Assembly (NCBI RefSeq): GCF_050947875.1
Contig: NC_134574.1
Location: 104,206,969 to 104,270,968, forward strand
Length of the DNA: 64,000 bases
Reading direction: 5' to 3'
DNA from: Dermacentor variabilis
Lineage: Eukaryota > Arthropoda > Arachnida > Ixodida > Ixodidae
In this document: one piece after another, positions 11,650 to 21,841 of the stretch
Layout: each line of letters opens with the position of its first letter
Numbering within the stretch: position 1 is the stretch's first letter
Notes under the pieces: generated by a model
Database searches by the model: none
What the model saw: the letters and a program-made list of their open reading frames with translations, nothing else
What the model was told of the DNA's origin: nothing
Program-made: the position numbers and the translations under genes

Positions 11650-12792
11650 ATCCGCTCTCGTTTTGCTTTTATCCTCCTACTCCCTCCCCCCGTACAGGGC
11701 AGCAAACTGCAACTGCCTCTGCTTAACTTCCCTGCCTTTATATGCATTCTTTCCCTCTTTTTCTCTCGCTTGATGCCCGAATAACTATCTTTGCAAACGC
11801 CTATAAATCTAACCATAGTTAAGGCTAACATTTCATCAATATTAACAAATTTGTGGTCTTGCTTAGTAATAACTCAACAAAACACGTTTCTTGAGTGAGT
11901 ACGGGGAAGTTTTGTATATGTTGCCGACCTATGGTCGTAAGACGACTTATAGGGTGGGCTTGAGACCCATTATAATGAGGCACGCTGCGATGTAGCCACT
12001 GCTGTGAGTTTGAATGTCAGTTATTCATTTACCCTTATGACTTATGCTTTCTGACACAAGCCAACTTAAAGCCGCTCGTGCATTTTGAGGTGCGGAGAGA
12101 AGTCGAATTATTACCCTTTAATAATGGAAGTATTCTTTACATATGAAACTGTCATTCGATCTGAAGTTGACTGTTAGTTATATTTATGGAATACATGACA
12201 TGATTATTAGCGACGAATACAATTAAAAAGTTACTAGAACCATTGTGCTAGTGTTGTTTGAAACAACTACCGTTGTAAATCCAGAGTTTCGTCTATAAAC
12301 CTAACGTTGAGTCCACCTTTGCATGTGTTTGCGGGAACTCTTTAGTGACTGCGTCTTAAATAAATAAAGAGAAAAAAAACTTACGGCAATAAACATCGAA
12401 GGCGCAACCTGCTTCCTAAAACCTTCACATAAACAAAATATTCCTACAACTTACAGATGCAAGCTTATGTTCTTTTCTCCGCTGACCAAACTAGAAGATG
12501 AAACACTGCGCAGTTTTATTATATTGATGCTTTAGTTAGGTTCGTATTATTGTGCAATTGAAGATAACTTTCTATTTCCTCTTATAGTTTGTTGGAGTCA
12601 TTTGCTTGTGTTGCTATCTTTTTGTGGGTTAAATATCTTTCCACTTTTAATTCCTCTGGTTTTTGTCTGTAGCGCGTGTTGGTACACTTATACTATGCCT
12701 GCTCACTTCTGAAATAACTTATTACCCTCAAAAGATACAAAATGATAAATATATGAAATATGTGATATTCCCCTGCATTATTCTTATTTCAG

Positions 12793-12851
12793 GGCGTGTC
12801 AAGAAACCTAAGCTACCAGGCTTTCAAATCCGCCCTAGGCATGGCGCCTGA
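12793..12851 (+). CDS. Terminal exon of Kunitz gene A (basic tail and stop)
   Basis: The acceptor ttcttatttcag ends at 12792. Entered in phase 1 and joined to the donor at 9439, the frame completes the Gly codon after the sixth Cys and reads RVKKPKLPGFQIRPRHGA, then TGA at 12849-12851. The tail is rich in Lys, Arg and Pro. In other tick Kunitz anticoagulants basic C-terminal tails bind anionic surfaces or coagulation-factor exosites, so a similar role is possible here (inference). A polyadenylation signal follows at 12883. Confidence rests on phase match, acceptor quality and the nearby AATAAA. No transcript is available to confirm the join. Confidence 0.65.
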
Positions 12852-12882
12852 AGAGGGAAAGTGCTACGTGACAGTCGACAGT

Positions 12883-12888
12883 AATAAA
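12883..12888 (+). promoter_or_regulatory. AATAAA polyadenylation signal of Kunitz gene A
   Basis: AATAAA occurs 32 bases after the stop codon at 12851, the usual arrangement for a short 3' UTR. It supports the terminal-exon call. Confidence 0.6.
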
Positions 12889-13088
12889 TCGCTGTAATTC
12901 TTGTTGCAGCTACAAAGAGTTTGTGTGCACTAGGCAATTATGCCGTGATAGCATCACTGTTCCACCGGTAAGACGAAGCACCGATTGCGATACCGAATTG
13001 ATAGGCCGCTGTACGAAGTAATGATAGTAGTTTTATAGGCCATATAAACTTGTAAACATTAGCTTACTGACTAAATTACCAAAGATAG

Positions 13089-13200
13089 AATGTGTAAGTG
13101 TGACTCAACGAGGACGCAGAAAGAAACAGACACACAGAGAAAGCGCTGTCTTTGTGTGTCTGCTTCTTTCTACGTCCTTGTTCAGTCTCGCTTACACATT
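13089..13200. repeat. Foldback element, almost perfect 112-bp hairpin
   Basis: The left arm aatgtgtaagtgtgactcaa continues to cagacacacagag. The right arm is its reverse complement with few mismatches, ending tcgcttacacatt at 13200. The loop is about 11 bp (aaagcgctgtc). It is non-coding, resembling a foldback-type MITE that I recognise as frequent in tick sequence. Confidence 0.75.
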
Positions 13201-14534
13201 ATCTGACGAATTCAAAACAACTAGCCCGTCAAAGTGTTTTAACTAAATTAACCAGCACGGTGTCACGCGCGCACAAGTGAACATGAACACACCTCTGTCA
13301 ATCACAGGGGAAACTGTCAGTGAAAACGCTCGAGTTAGGAATCGCGGCACTAGCTGCGAGCCAAATGACCTAGGTGCATCGGTCGCTTCAACGCGTACGG
13401 AACGTCGAAAGCACAGCGCATACGAAGCCACCGGCGCTACACAGTCTCTGCAAACGTTGCAGACGCATCGGTTCCGCGCGTCTCTTTCTTTTTGGGTCTG
13501 TGTGTCCTAGCTGTTTAGACGCCAGCTCCAAGCGCTCTTTTCATGCTACGCGAAATTGTAACGTTTACGCTATCAAAACCCAGCACGCGACCTCTTCACC
13601 CCTGCACCTGCACTTTTGTCGAAAGCAAGCACAGCACGTGACATACGCTAAAACTACGCTTCTCAGCACGCGGCGGTGCCGGCTGGGATGTGCGGCGGTG
13701 GTGGTGTGGCAAGAAACCCAGTGGCACACGCGGCAACACCATAGCAACAGCGTCTGGAAGGCTGGCAAAAGAGGCAAGGAAAGCTTTGCTTTTAACTTAC
13801 GGTACACATGCTAAAGTTGTCAGGAAGCCTGACAAGCAGTAAAGGACCTTTGAATACTATCGCGTTTAACTTCTAAAGGCGAAGCTTAATCGTCCTCGAA
13901 ATTTTTCATGCACTTTTATTACCATACCAATTATATGCCCACTCCAGGCGCATTTCTGCCATCGCCGTCAGCGTCGGAGTCGCCGTGAGGTTCCGTATGA
14001 GTGAAAGCGTGTGAGGGTAAGCCAGCGAACGTGCTTCAATCTCGCGTGCGCGAGCGAGGAACGCGGACCGGGTGTGTGCCCTCTCCTTTGGTGCGCGAGG
14101 CAGAGGGGTGAGGCGAGGGAGGAGGGGCGTTCTACTCCGGCGGCTGCTGCGGTGTCACGATGCCCTCCCTGGCCGCTGCTCCATGCAGAGTGGAGGCAAC
14201 CGCGGCGTCTGCCATGGCGTTAGCCACGCGAGTCGCGGAAGCCGTAGTAGACACCTTAGGCGGAAGCCGTAGGGACGCGTTGCCGGCGCTCATGTGTCTT
14301 GAAAGCGGTCTGCGACGTGTCTAAAGTGTGTGCTCCCGTGGGCCTCTATTTTAAAGCGATCTGCGTTGTTTTCAGAGTCCGAGTAGAGCTGGTAGCTTCG
14401 TATGAGCTGTGATTTCGAGGTTTCGTACGCGTTGACGTGACAGATGCATGAATGTCAGTTGGCTCGCGGCTACTGCCACGATTCCGAACTCTAGCGTCTT
14501 CACAGACAGTTTCCGCTGTCATCGAGCGATGTGT
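13201..14534. other. GC-rich dispersed repeats, no gene
   Basis: The 13230-13330 part (aaccagcacggtgtcacgcg, cacaagtgaacatgaacaca) resembles 33130-33180. The 13915-14340 part (aggcgcatttctgccatcgc onwards) is a GC-rich type that I recognise as common in ticks. Open frames at 13374-13814 and 14011-14272 occur on both strands and carry no domain, so I do not call them genes. Confidence 0.45.
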
Positions 14535-14950
14535 GTTTCAGAAGCAACGCTTCTGAAACTGCAGTAACTAAAATCGATGGGTATCCGGCTTCCTTCAGTC
14601 GCGTCACTTGGAAGCCGAACCTTTCGCTCATTGCGTGGGAACATGTTTTCTTAGGGCTGATTGAAGGCAATTCAGTACAATTCCTCTTTTAACAAGTTTG
14701 AAATGGGCACTATTAAAAGGGAGTAGCCCCTTTTTAGACCTCGGGTTATATTGCCAGTATATAGCAACAATAGGCCCAGATACTGTAGTTGGCAGTTCTT
14801 TGAAGTTTCCCAAGTGAAGCTAAGCCCGGCAGAGTTGGATGAAAACGCCTTAATATTGTCAAGACCAGCAGCCTCCAGATCATTGTTTGAAACATTTATT
14901 AAATTTGTGAGAAAATTATCTACGGCATATTTTAACAACGCGAGGATCCT
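14535..14950 (-). mobile_element. Inverted partial copy of the Penelope-like element
   Basis: Read on minus, this 416-bp segment repeats plus-strand 15979-16395 of the adjacent element. It starts at the shared ggatcctcg and encodes NSAGLSFTWETSKNCQLQYL and GNITRGLKRGYSLL, matching NSAGLSFSWETLKKSQLRYL and GNITRGLERGYCLL of the main copy. It ends near 14535 at a small perfect palindrome (gtttcagaagc / gcttctgaaac). An inverted, truncated copy on the 5' side is a known arrangement of Penelope-like retroelements (terminal repeats called PLTRs). Confidence 0.75.
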
Positions 14951-16977
14951 GGAAGGAATGGAAGCCTGGAAGCAATGAAAAGGCAAGCGGCAATTTGCAA
15001 TGAATTTCTTTGGCAACGAGTGCTTCGAAGCCTGGAAATGCGACCAAGGAAGGCAGTTGTCGACGTGAATAAGGTGAACGCAATAGGGAGAGCGAAGATC
15101 CCACCAGAGGTCAAGAATATTTTGGACAAAGGACCAAAGTTCAGCTTCTGTCCCGTGTTTGGAGTTGCTCTCCATGGTACGCCGGATTGCAGACAGCAGC
15201 GCCGCGCAGAACAAAGAAGCTGCCTTTACGGAAGGAGTGGCGTGCTTGAAAAGGAATGGTGCGACCATTCCAGCCTCAAAGCGGCCTTTTACCTAGGTAT
15301 CTGAAGCCTTTGAAGAAGAAAACCTTATTCAGCAAGATTATAAGGAGGGGGTTTTTTCCGTGTTGCCAAAGGCAATGGCTCGGGAGAAAGAAGCTCCTGC
15401 CATTGACAAAAATTTTTTAAAAGTTACATTCAATCTACAGATCCGAAAAAGAAAAGCACTTGATTTACTGCAGGATCTGCGCTTAGTGAACCTTGTTAAT
15501 CGAGCAAGGAAGGAACAAAAAGGGCTCCATAACGTCTTTTTCACCCTGAAGCGCCATAAACCAGGAGCACCAATTCGCGCCATTCAAAAGCATCTGCAGC
15601 TTCTGGTGAGCGGAGATCACTTCTCAATAAGGAATTCTTCGGACGTTGTGACATTTTTGGATTAACTGTGACCTGGCTTGTAAAATGGGCTTCCAATTGA
15701 TATAGAAGCATTGTTTTACTCTGTTCCACATGAAGAGCTCCTAAGTGTCTTAAAAGAAAAGATAGCGGCTTACAGAGAAAGGTATTTTCAGAATGCCACA
15801 ATGATTCGAAATGACACTCTCTTAAATTTGTTAGAATTCATTTTGAACTCAACTGCTGTGAAGTTTGAGGGAAACGTTTTCTTCCAAAAGCGAGGAGTAT
15901 GTATAGACTCGGCTGTAGCTTCGGTTCTGTGTGACGTGTTTTTGGGCTATGTAGGGGCACGCATCCACTGACCTGTGCAGGATCCTCGTGTTGTTAAAAT
16001 ATACCGGCATGCAGATGATTTTCTCGTAATCTTAAGAAATGTTTCAAACGATGATCTGGATGCGGCTATTCATGACACTATTAAGGTGCTCTCATCCAAC
16101 TCTGCCGGGCTCAGCTTCAGTTGGGAAACATTAAAGAAGAGCCAACTACGGTATCTGGACCTATTATTGCTATATGCTGGCAATATAACCCGAGGTCTAG
16201 AGAGGGGATACTGCCTTTTAACAGTGGCCATTACAAACTAGTCAAAAGAAGAATTGTAATGAATTGCCTTCAATCAGTCCTAACGAAAATATGTTTCCAC
16301 GTAATGAGCAATAGCTTCGGCTTCCAGGCTGAAGGAAACCGGATATACATCGGTTTTATTACTGCGGTTTCAGAAGCGTTCCTTCGAAAGATTAAGAGCC
16401 CTAACCCCAAAAAGTAAGCCTGGTAAGCAAGAAATGGCGGTATCGGTGATTCCGTATATTCATAAATTGTCACACAGCATCAAGAAGACTGCTTCGAAGC
16501 CTGAGGTTCCGATTGTGTTTTCTGCGCCGTGTAAAATGTCAAAAATTTGTACAATGACAAAGAAAGGGAAATTGCCACAATGCACTATTCAGCACAGGAA
16601 TAAATACACGGACTGTATGACAAATGTTTTCTCTGAAATTTCTTTCGGTTGCGGTTGCCGGTATATCGGTCAAGCGGGGAGTTATTTCATTGAGCAGGCT
16701 AGCGAGCATAACTTTACTGTACGTAATAAGACAGGCAGATTTCTGGTTGAACATTGCAAGAGGTGCGGCTGGAAGCCAAAATTTGACGACACTATGTTTC
16801 TTTTCGACGTGGCAAAGCAAAGTGGGACGGTGTGAAGGTATGTCGTATATGGCCGAAGCAACGGAAGTCTCAGAAGGAGCAATACAAATGTTAAATAATC
16901 TTGACTTCATAAATACGCCGTGTCGCCACATTTCTCGAATGCTAATCGCATTACCGTGCACATTCATTATGATATGA
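14951..16977 (+). pseudogene. Penelope-like element: RT plus GIY-YIG-like endonuclease, degenerate
   Basis: A single decayed ORF is spread over several frames: N-terminal region at 14975-15304, RT N-terminal part at 15360-15665, RT core at 15711-16241, RT thumb at 16121-16417, and endonuclease with C-terminus at 16434-16977. In the RT, VFFQKRGVCIDSAVASVLCD near 15880-15940 corresponds to the region before the catalytic motif, and YRHADDFLVIL near 16000-16033 is the catalytic motif with ADD. CGCRYIGQAG.YFIEQASEHN near 16650-16710 matches the GIY-YIG-like endonuclease of Penelope elements. Stop codons and frameshifts make it inactive. It acts by target-primed reverse transcription when functional. 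The inverted partial copy abuts its 5' side. Confidence 0.8.
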
Positions 16978-17029
16978 ATTCTACCGTAATTTTTTAAAAC
17001 GCAGTTCTTAGCCCCGCTCCTCCGTTGAG

Positions 17030-17600
17030 CGCTGGCGTGCCTCTGCGTCGTACCTCGCAACCGAGAAAACGAGCGCAGCGAAAGATGAAAGCGATCGTGG
17101 ACCGCTGCGGGAGATAAAAGAAGAGAGCGCGTGAAGGAAAGTGTAGGAGGAGCCCTTAGTGAAAGGATAATGTGAAAAGCGGAGGGGCAGCGGAAGGGAG
17201 ATGGCCTGCGCATGCGCTGAGTTGCCGGTGGCCTAGGTATTCACAGCCGCGTGGACGATCCCAGCTGTGCTTTCGAGGGGGGGGGGTGGCATGTGGTGGA
17301 GATGGCTACGCTCGTCCGCGGCGTCAGCTACTGAGGTCAGTTCGCAGTACCAGCGCTTCTGACGGAGTCACTGCTCCTGTAAGGGGCGACGGCGAGCGGC
17401 TACGCGTAAGGATTGATGTGGCGCTCCATAGGGTGTTGCCTCTGCTGATATTGGTGGCAGGATTTTCCTGCCACGATGGGGAGATTTTGCCATTGGGGCA
17501 ACGAAAGCGTGCGAAGAAAAGCGTAGTGCCGCGCAAGACGGGCTGTGCGATGACGATGGCTACGATACGGCGCCAGAGTTGCGCGCGAAGATGACACACC
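17030..17600 (+). repeat. About 570-bp dispersed repeat, inverted copy at 54.57-55.13 kb
   Basis: Blocks such as gcctgcgcatgcgctgagttg (17205-17225), actgctcctgtaaggggcgacggcgagcgg (17370-17400) and gaaacga/caacgaaagcgtg recur in the same order on the minus strand at 54570-55130 with roughly 70-75 percent identity by eye. A G8 run lies near 17277-17286. There is no coding potential shared by both copies. The 3' end of the other copy has a B-box-like gttttcgaatcc, so a tRNA-headed or tailed element is possible. Confidence 0.65.
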
Positions 17601-19099
17601 CTCTACGCCAGTTCTAGTTCATGCTGTAGTTACTAACTTCGCCATCAGTCCGCTTGCTCATGTGCGCTTCGCGCATTTACTTTGCAACAAAAATACTTCG
17701 CAGATACGTACTGGACCGCAATAAAAATGCCGGCTGAGCAAAGAGCTTTATCGATAAATGACATGTTTGAATCGCATTTAGCTCTATAGCAAGTTTATCC
17801 CCCACCCCATTTCTAAAACTAATTGACACTCGGCAAAGGAACTGCCGCATGTGTTTTCAAGGCTAGATCTACCGGTAACTAGCATCATATTCCTCACCCT
17901 TGACGTGAGCAAGTGCTGCCACGCACATGCGCTAAGTGGTAACTTTCGTGTGTAGATCAGTCTGTGGTCCGAGGCACAAGCTTATATCGCCGGAAAACCA
18001 TAACAGTTTGCGAGCTTTCAACACTAGGTTTGCCTTTTATTTGCAATGGTACCGGCGCTATGGTTATAGTTCTCACCATTACAACTCTTCATGCATTTTC
18101 ACCCAGGTCGATGATGGGTGGAAGCAACTTTATTGAAAATCCTGCAAAATTTATCGACCCGAGCTCAGGTGTCTCATGAGTGTACTTCGTAGCCTTGCCT
18201 CGTCTCCGCCTTTCGAATCCGCTAGACTGCCTGCTCTTGTGTCTTGAGGTTGGAGACGCGCAGAGTGGTGGCCCACTTTGACGCAAGAGCCTCTGGAGCT
18301 ACTGCCATTTAAGCTTCTACAACATGCGCAAGAGCGTCGCTCTAGTTGCCTGACATAACTTGCAAAAAGCACTCGGGTATTGCGAGGGGATAAATGTACC
18401 GCAATCGCACTGGAGTAGGGAAGGTTTGTTTCTGCAGTTGTCACCAGACGGCTGCCTGGGGACGTTTTTTTTGGGTGAGGTGGGTGCAATAGCCGCCTAC
18501 CTAAGGGGTAGTCCTTGGTGATGTCGTTCTATCTGACTAAACGTTCTCTCGTGTTTCGCACCAGGAGGTCGGACTCTGTGTGGCGGGTCACTTCTCACGC
18601 AGAGCGGTGTACTATCGCGTTCAAGTTAGGGGGGGGGGCTCGTCGGTGGTGGTATTGAGTTGCATTGGAAACCACATTAACGCGGTGCTATCGAAGTGCT
18701 GTCGACCAGCTTTCCTTAAGTTTTGGAGAGCTTCGGAGGCAATGCATCTCTGCGTGTAATTACGAACTGCGGATTGGGAGTCGCCAAGAACTACCTTGCC
18801 GAGGGGGTCGGTAAGCGCAAGCGCAATCGCAACCTCTTCAGCTGTTTCTGGGTATTCCGTGCTGACACTACACTCGTGAGTAAGCCGAGAGTCAACGTCT
18901 ACGACTACCGCCGTGAACCGGTGTTCTCGTGTATATTCTGCCGCGTCTACGAGAGGCTCAGTCCTGTTCCTACCACAGGAGCACAGCAGTGCATCGGCAC
19001 GGGCCTGGCGTCGGCCCCGTTATGTTGGGAGTGCATGTTTCGAGGGATAGGGGCGAAGATGAACGAGTCGCTGATGTCGATGACCATTTCTTTTGCGAG
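17601..19099. other. No recognisable gene
   Basis: The longest frame is 18723-19223 (166 codons), which reads through into the LTR at 19100 and has no recognisable domain. Its pre-LTR part contains scattered cysteines (FSCIFCRVYERL, LCWECMF), but no signal peptide or splice structure is evident. A host exon disrupted by the gypsy insertion is conceivable but unsupported. Confidence 0.4.
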
Positions 19100-19270
19100 T
19101 GATATATTATTACAATATCATCGAGCGATGCTCAAGAAACGAGCCGCCGCGAGAACTACGATGAAGTTGGTCGGTGCGCTTGGCGCGAGCGAGTGTCGGC
19201 CTGGCTGCCTGGCTCCAGTGTAAATAGCCTGTAAATAGCCCCTGCTGTCTGTGTCTTTCCACACGCAACA
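19100..19270 (+). repeat. 5' LTR of the gypsy element hosting the I LINE
   Basis: The segment is matched by the right LTR at 26366-26482: atcatcgagcgatgctcaag and gagccgccgcgagaac occur in both, and both end in cacgcaaca. This copy has about 58 bp (gagcgagtgtcggcc onwards, including gtaaatagcctgtaaatagc) that the right LTR lacks. It is followed by a primer-binding-like sequence. No clean target-site duplication is visible. Confidence 0.75.
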
Positions 19271-19273
19271 TTC

Positions 19274-19290
19274 TGGTGGAGGTGCGGGGT
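19274..19290 (+). promoter_or_regulatory. Primer-binding-site-like sequence
   Basis: tggtggaggtgcggggt follows the LTR end after three bases. It has the expected form, TGG complementary to the CCA end of a tRNA. The same position in the element at 39254 reads tggtggagctgcgggg. Confidence 0.5.
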
Positions 19291-19336
19291 ACCCTGTTGA
19301 CGACTCTGACTCCTCTAATATTGCCAGTGCTTCTTG

Positions 19337-20099
19337 CGTATTCTCTGTATCACAGCTGCTTCATTTCGCCGACGAGCAACGCCGTGATGCCTACATCAGA
19401 GCACTCATCGACCGTTTTGAGCACTCTCCGGCCGATGCTACTCTACGCTTCTTCGTCCTCCTCGACGGTACTCTATATCGTCGTAACCTTCATCCGGACG
19501 GCTCTGAGTTCCTACTTGTTATACCTAAACACCTCCGCTCCACCGTTATAGAAGAGCTCCACGACGCACCAATGGCAGGACATCTCGGCGTATCTCGAAC
19601 CTATGACCATGTATGTCGCCGTTTTTTCTGGCCCGGTCTTGCCCGTTCCGTACGATGATACGTCGCCGCTTGTGAAGTTTGCCAACGACGCAAGAAGCCT
19701 TCCCAGCTCCCCGCTGGCTACCTGCAGCTGCTCGACATCCCTGCCGAGCCCTTTCATCGTGTCGGCTTAGACCTTCTTTCCTTCTTTATATTTCCGGAAT
19801 CTACATCAGGAAACAAGTGGGTTGCAGTCGCGGTCGACTACGCGACCCGCTACGCCGTAACCCGTGCTCTTCCAACCAGTTGCGCAACTGATGTTGCGAA
19901 CTTCCTCCTACATGATATTATTTTGATGCATGGGGTTCCGCGTCAATTCTTAACAGTCCGTGGCCGTACGCTTTTGGCTAAAGTCATCGACGACATCATG
20001 CGTGCCTGCTCAATACGGCATAAATTTACCACCTCCTACCATCTCCAAACGAACTGCCTCACTGAGCGCTTGAACCGCACCCTTATAGACATGTTATCC
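19337..20099 (+). pseudogene. Gypsy integrase, 5' part (interrupted by LINE)
   Basis: The frame encodes the junction region and integrase of a Ty3/gypsy Pol. LLHFADEQRRDAYIRALIDR is followed by a His-His zinc-binding region (HDAPMAGHLGVSRTYDHVCR) and the Cys pair CEVCQRRKK. The catalytic core includes HRVGLDLL and HLQTNCLTERLNRTL; the second Asp region reads LTVRGR where active relatives have a DRG, so that catalytic Asp is lost. An in-frame TGA occurs at 19657-19659. Gag, protease, RT and RNase H are absent between the primer-binding site and this point, implying an internal deletion. The frame is cut at 20099 by the LINE and resumes at 25794. Confidence 0.85.
20085..20099 (+). repeat. Left target-site duplication of the I-type LINE
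   Basis: The 15 bases atagacatgttatcc are repeated exactly at 25794-25808. The duplicated sequence codes for part of the interrupted gypsy integrase (IDML), which confirms the insertion site. Confidence 0.9.
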
Positions 20100-20620
20100 C
20101 CCGCAGGGGCGTCTGCGTCAGCAGGCGTTTGGTGTGTTGCGACGCCACGTACCCGAGCACACGAGGTTTGGACCCTCCCGCGTGTAGCCGTGCGCGGCTT
20201 AGCCGTGTCTGGGGAAAGGGGGATCCTGGAGGTTGAGCCGATGCCGGGTGTTTGGACCTTTAAGGCCCCCCGGCGGAGGCAACACGCCTCTTTGGCCTCT
20301 GCTTCACATAGACGGCACCCCCGGACTGACCCACCTGGGGGAAATCGGCAGTCGCCTTTTCCTGTCCCCCTCTCCATCTATAATCTTTCTTCTGCACCTT
20401 TCCTTCTCTCCACTCCTTTCCTTATCTTTTTTTCTCTACTCTAATTTCCTGGCGGCGAGGGTTAACCTTGTGTGGCTAACCAGCCTTGGTTACACCATGT
20501 ACGGTTATAGTAGTGGCGTACAGCTGGCGTTCGCAAGTCTTGAGATACAAGCCTTGTGGCGTCCCCATGTTGGGCTCGGTGGTGGGCGGCTGGCGCTGCT
20601 GCCGAAGACAAATACTTTTT

Positions 20621-21796
20621 ATGGCTACTCCATCCATTTCTCTAACTGATCGTCCTCTAAAAAGGGGGCGCAACGAAGCAACCACTCGATTCTTCTTCAA
20701 GAGCTACGACAACTTTGCAAAGTACCATGTCATCCACAGTGACGGCAGTATAACAGCCAGAAAACTATCTCCCTTCAAAGTTTCGAAGTGCCTAAGAGAC
20801 ACATTAGGCCCAGGATTCAAAGCTACAAGGATGGCTAGTGGTGACATCCTTCTGGAACTGAACGACAAAGAACAACTTAAAAAGCTTTCGGACCTCAAAT
20901 TCATTGGTGACATAGCAGTAACTGTCACGGCGCACCGTTCGATGAACAGCGTTCGTGGGGTAATCTCTGATGAAGACATGCTTGACCTTAGTGAGGAAGA
21001 ATTGCTTGAAGGTTTTGCAGAACAAAATGTGACGAAAGTTCAAAGAATCATGATCCGTCGGAATGACACCGAAATCCCTACAAAACATGTAATCCTAACA
21101 TTCGGCTCCACCACACTACCAGACTCAGTCGAAGCAGGCTATGTGAAAATCCGTGTGAGGCCTTATATCCCCAATCCTAGACGTTGCTTCAAATGCCAGA
21201 GGTTCGGGCACAGCTCTCAGACATGCAGAGGAAAATTAACGTGTGCCAAATGCAGTTCTAACGATCATCCATCAGATAATTGTAATGCTGAATCACACTG
21301 CACGAACTGTGAAGGGGATCATCCTGCATTCTCACGATCATGCCCAATCTGGAAAAAGGAGAAAGAAATCATTGCCCTTAAGATAAATGAAAACATCACA
21401 TTCTCTGAAGCACGAAAACGACTTACATTTCCCCGCAACGAAAGTTTTGCCGCTGTGACGAGGCAGGGGGCCCTCTCACAACGGCCTAAAGGGCCAGCCG
21501 TGGTCACACGCAGTGAACCACGGGGGACTTCTTCTGCCCCCACACAGGCAGCACCCAGTGCTGCCGAATCCAACAACACGCAGACCTTGCTCTCGCAGGG
21601 CTGCATTACTGTGCAAAAATCGAGGCCCGAGACACGACTCTCAGAGCCTCGTGACCCCGCCTCCACCGCCTCCCAGAAGGAGATGGAGGTTGACGCAAGT
21701 ACATCGGTGCCAGTGGCACCAAAAGACAAGCGCAGCTTGCTTGAGGGACGTAAAAAAGAAAAAAACCCTCGAGTAATTCCACCAAAGCCTAAATAA
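20621..21796 (+). CDS. I-type LINE ORF1 protein (CCHC knuckles)
   Basis: The protein has 391 residues starting at ATG 20621 (MATPSISLTDRPLKRGRN). The frame is open further upstream but without another in-frame ATG. It would bind the element RNA and form the ribonucleoprotein with ORF2. The N-terminal half is a charged domain. Three zinc knuckles lie at about residues 188-240: CFKCQRFGHSSQTC, CAKCSSNDHPSDNC and CTNCEGDHPAFSRSC. The C-terminal third is Ser/Pro/Thr-rich with a basic end (KEKNPRVIPPKPK). The triple CCHC layout is typical of I and jockey ORF1. No frameshift is visible. It is separated from ORF2 by 45 nt. Confidence 0.9.
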   Translation: MATPSISLTDRPLKRGRNEATTRFFFKSYDNFAKYHVIHSDGSITARKLSPFKVSKCLRDTLGPGFKATRMASGDILLELNDKEQLKKLSDLKFIGDIAVTVTAHRSMNSVRGVISDEDMLDLSEEELLEGFAEQNVTKVQRIMIRRNDTEIPTKHVILTFGSTTLPDSVEAGYVKIRVRPYIPNPRRCFKCQRFGHSSQTCRGKLTCAKCSSNDHPSDNCNAESHCTNCEGDHPAFSRSCPIWKKEKEIIALKINENITFSEARKRLTFPRNESFAAVTRQGALSQRPKGPAVVTRSEPRGTSSAPTQAAPSAAESNNTQTLLSQGCITVQKSRPETRLSEPRDPASTASQKEMEVDASTSVPVAPKDKRSLLEGRKKEKNPRVIPPKPK

Positions 21797-21841
21797 GATT
21801 ATCACTCTACACAGAACACTCCCAAAAACACCTTTGTCATA

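Larger units (their letters stand above)
9440..12792 (+). other. Intron of Kunitz gene A, repeat-bearing
   Basis: This 3.35-kb interval lies between a good donor and a good acceptor. It contains a SINE on the opposite strand (10329-10553), an AT-rich segment with attac/gtaat-type inverted motifs at 10965-11065 resembling a MITE, and a (CT)n tract at 11626-11649. No further Kunitz-like six-Cys frame was seen inside it. The remainder is unassigned. Confidence 0.6.

Noticed and set aside
12902..13020. Cys-containing open frame just after Kunitz gene A (YKEFVCTRQLC...) behind an acceptor-like ttgttgcag
   Set aside because: It starts after the AATAAA of gene A, its phase does not match the phase 1 Kunitz donors, and cysteine spacing fits no Kunitz domain.
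13374..14272. Several GC-rich frames of 66-146 codons
   Set aside because: They lie in GC-rich dispersed repeats with simultaneous open frames on both strands.
18723..19223. 166-codon open frame with scattered cysteines
   Set aside because: It reads into the gypsy LTR, has no signal peptide or known motif, and its length alone is not enough.
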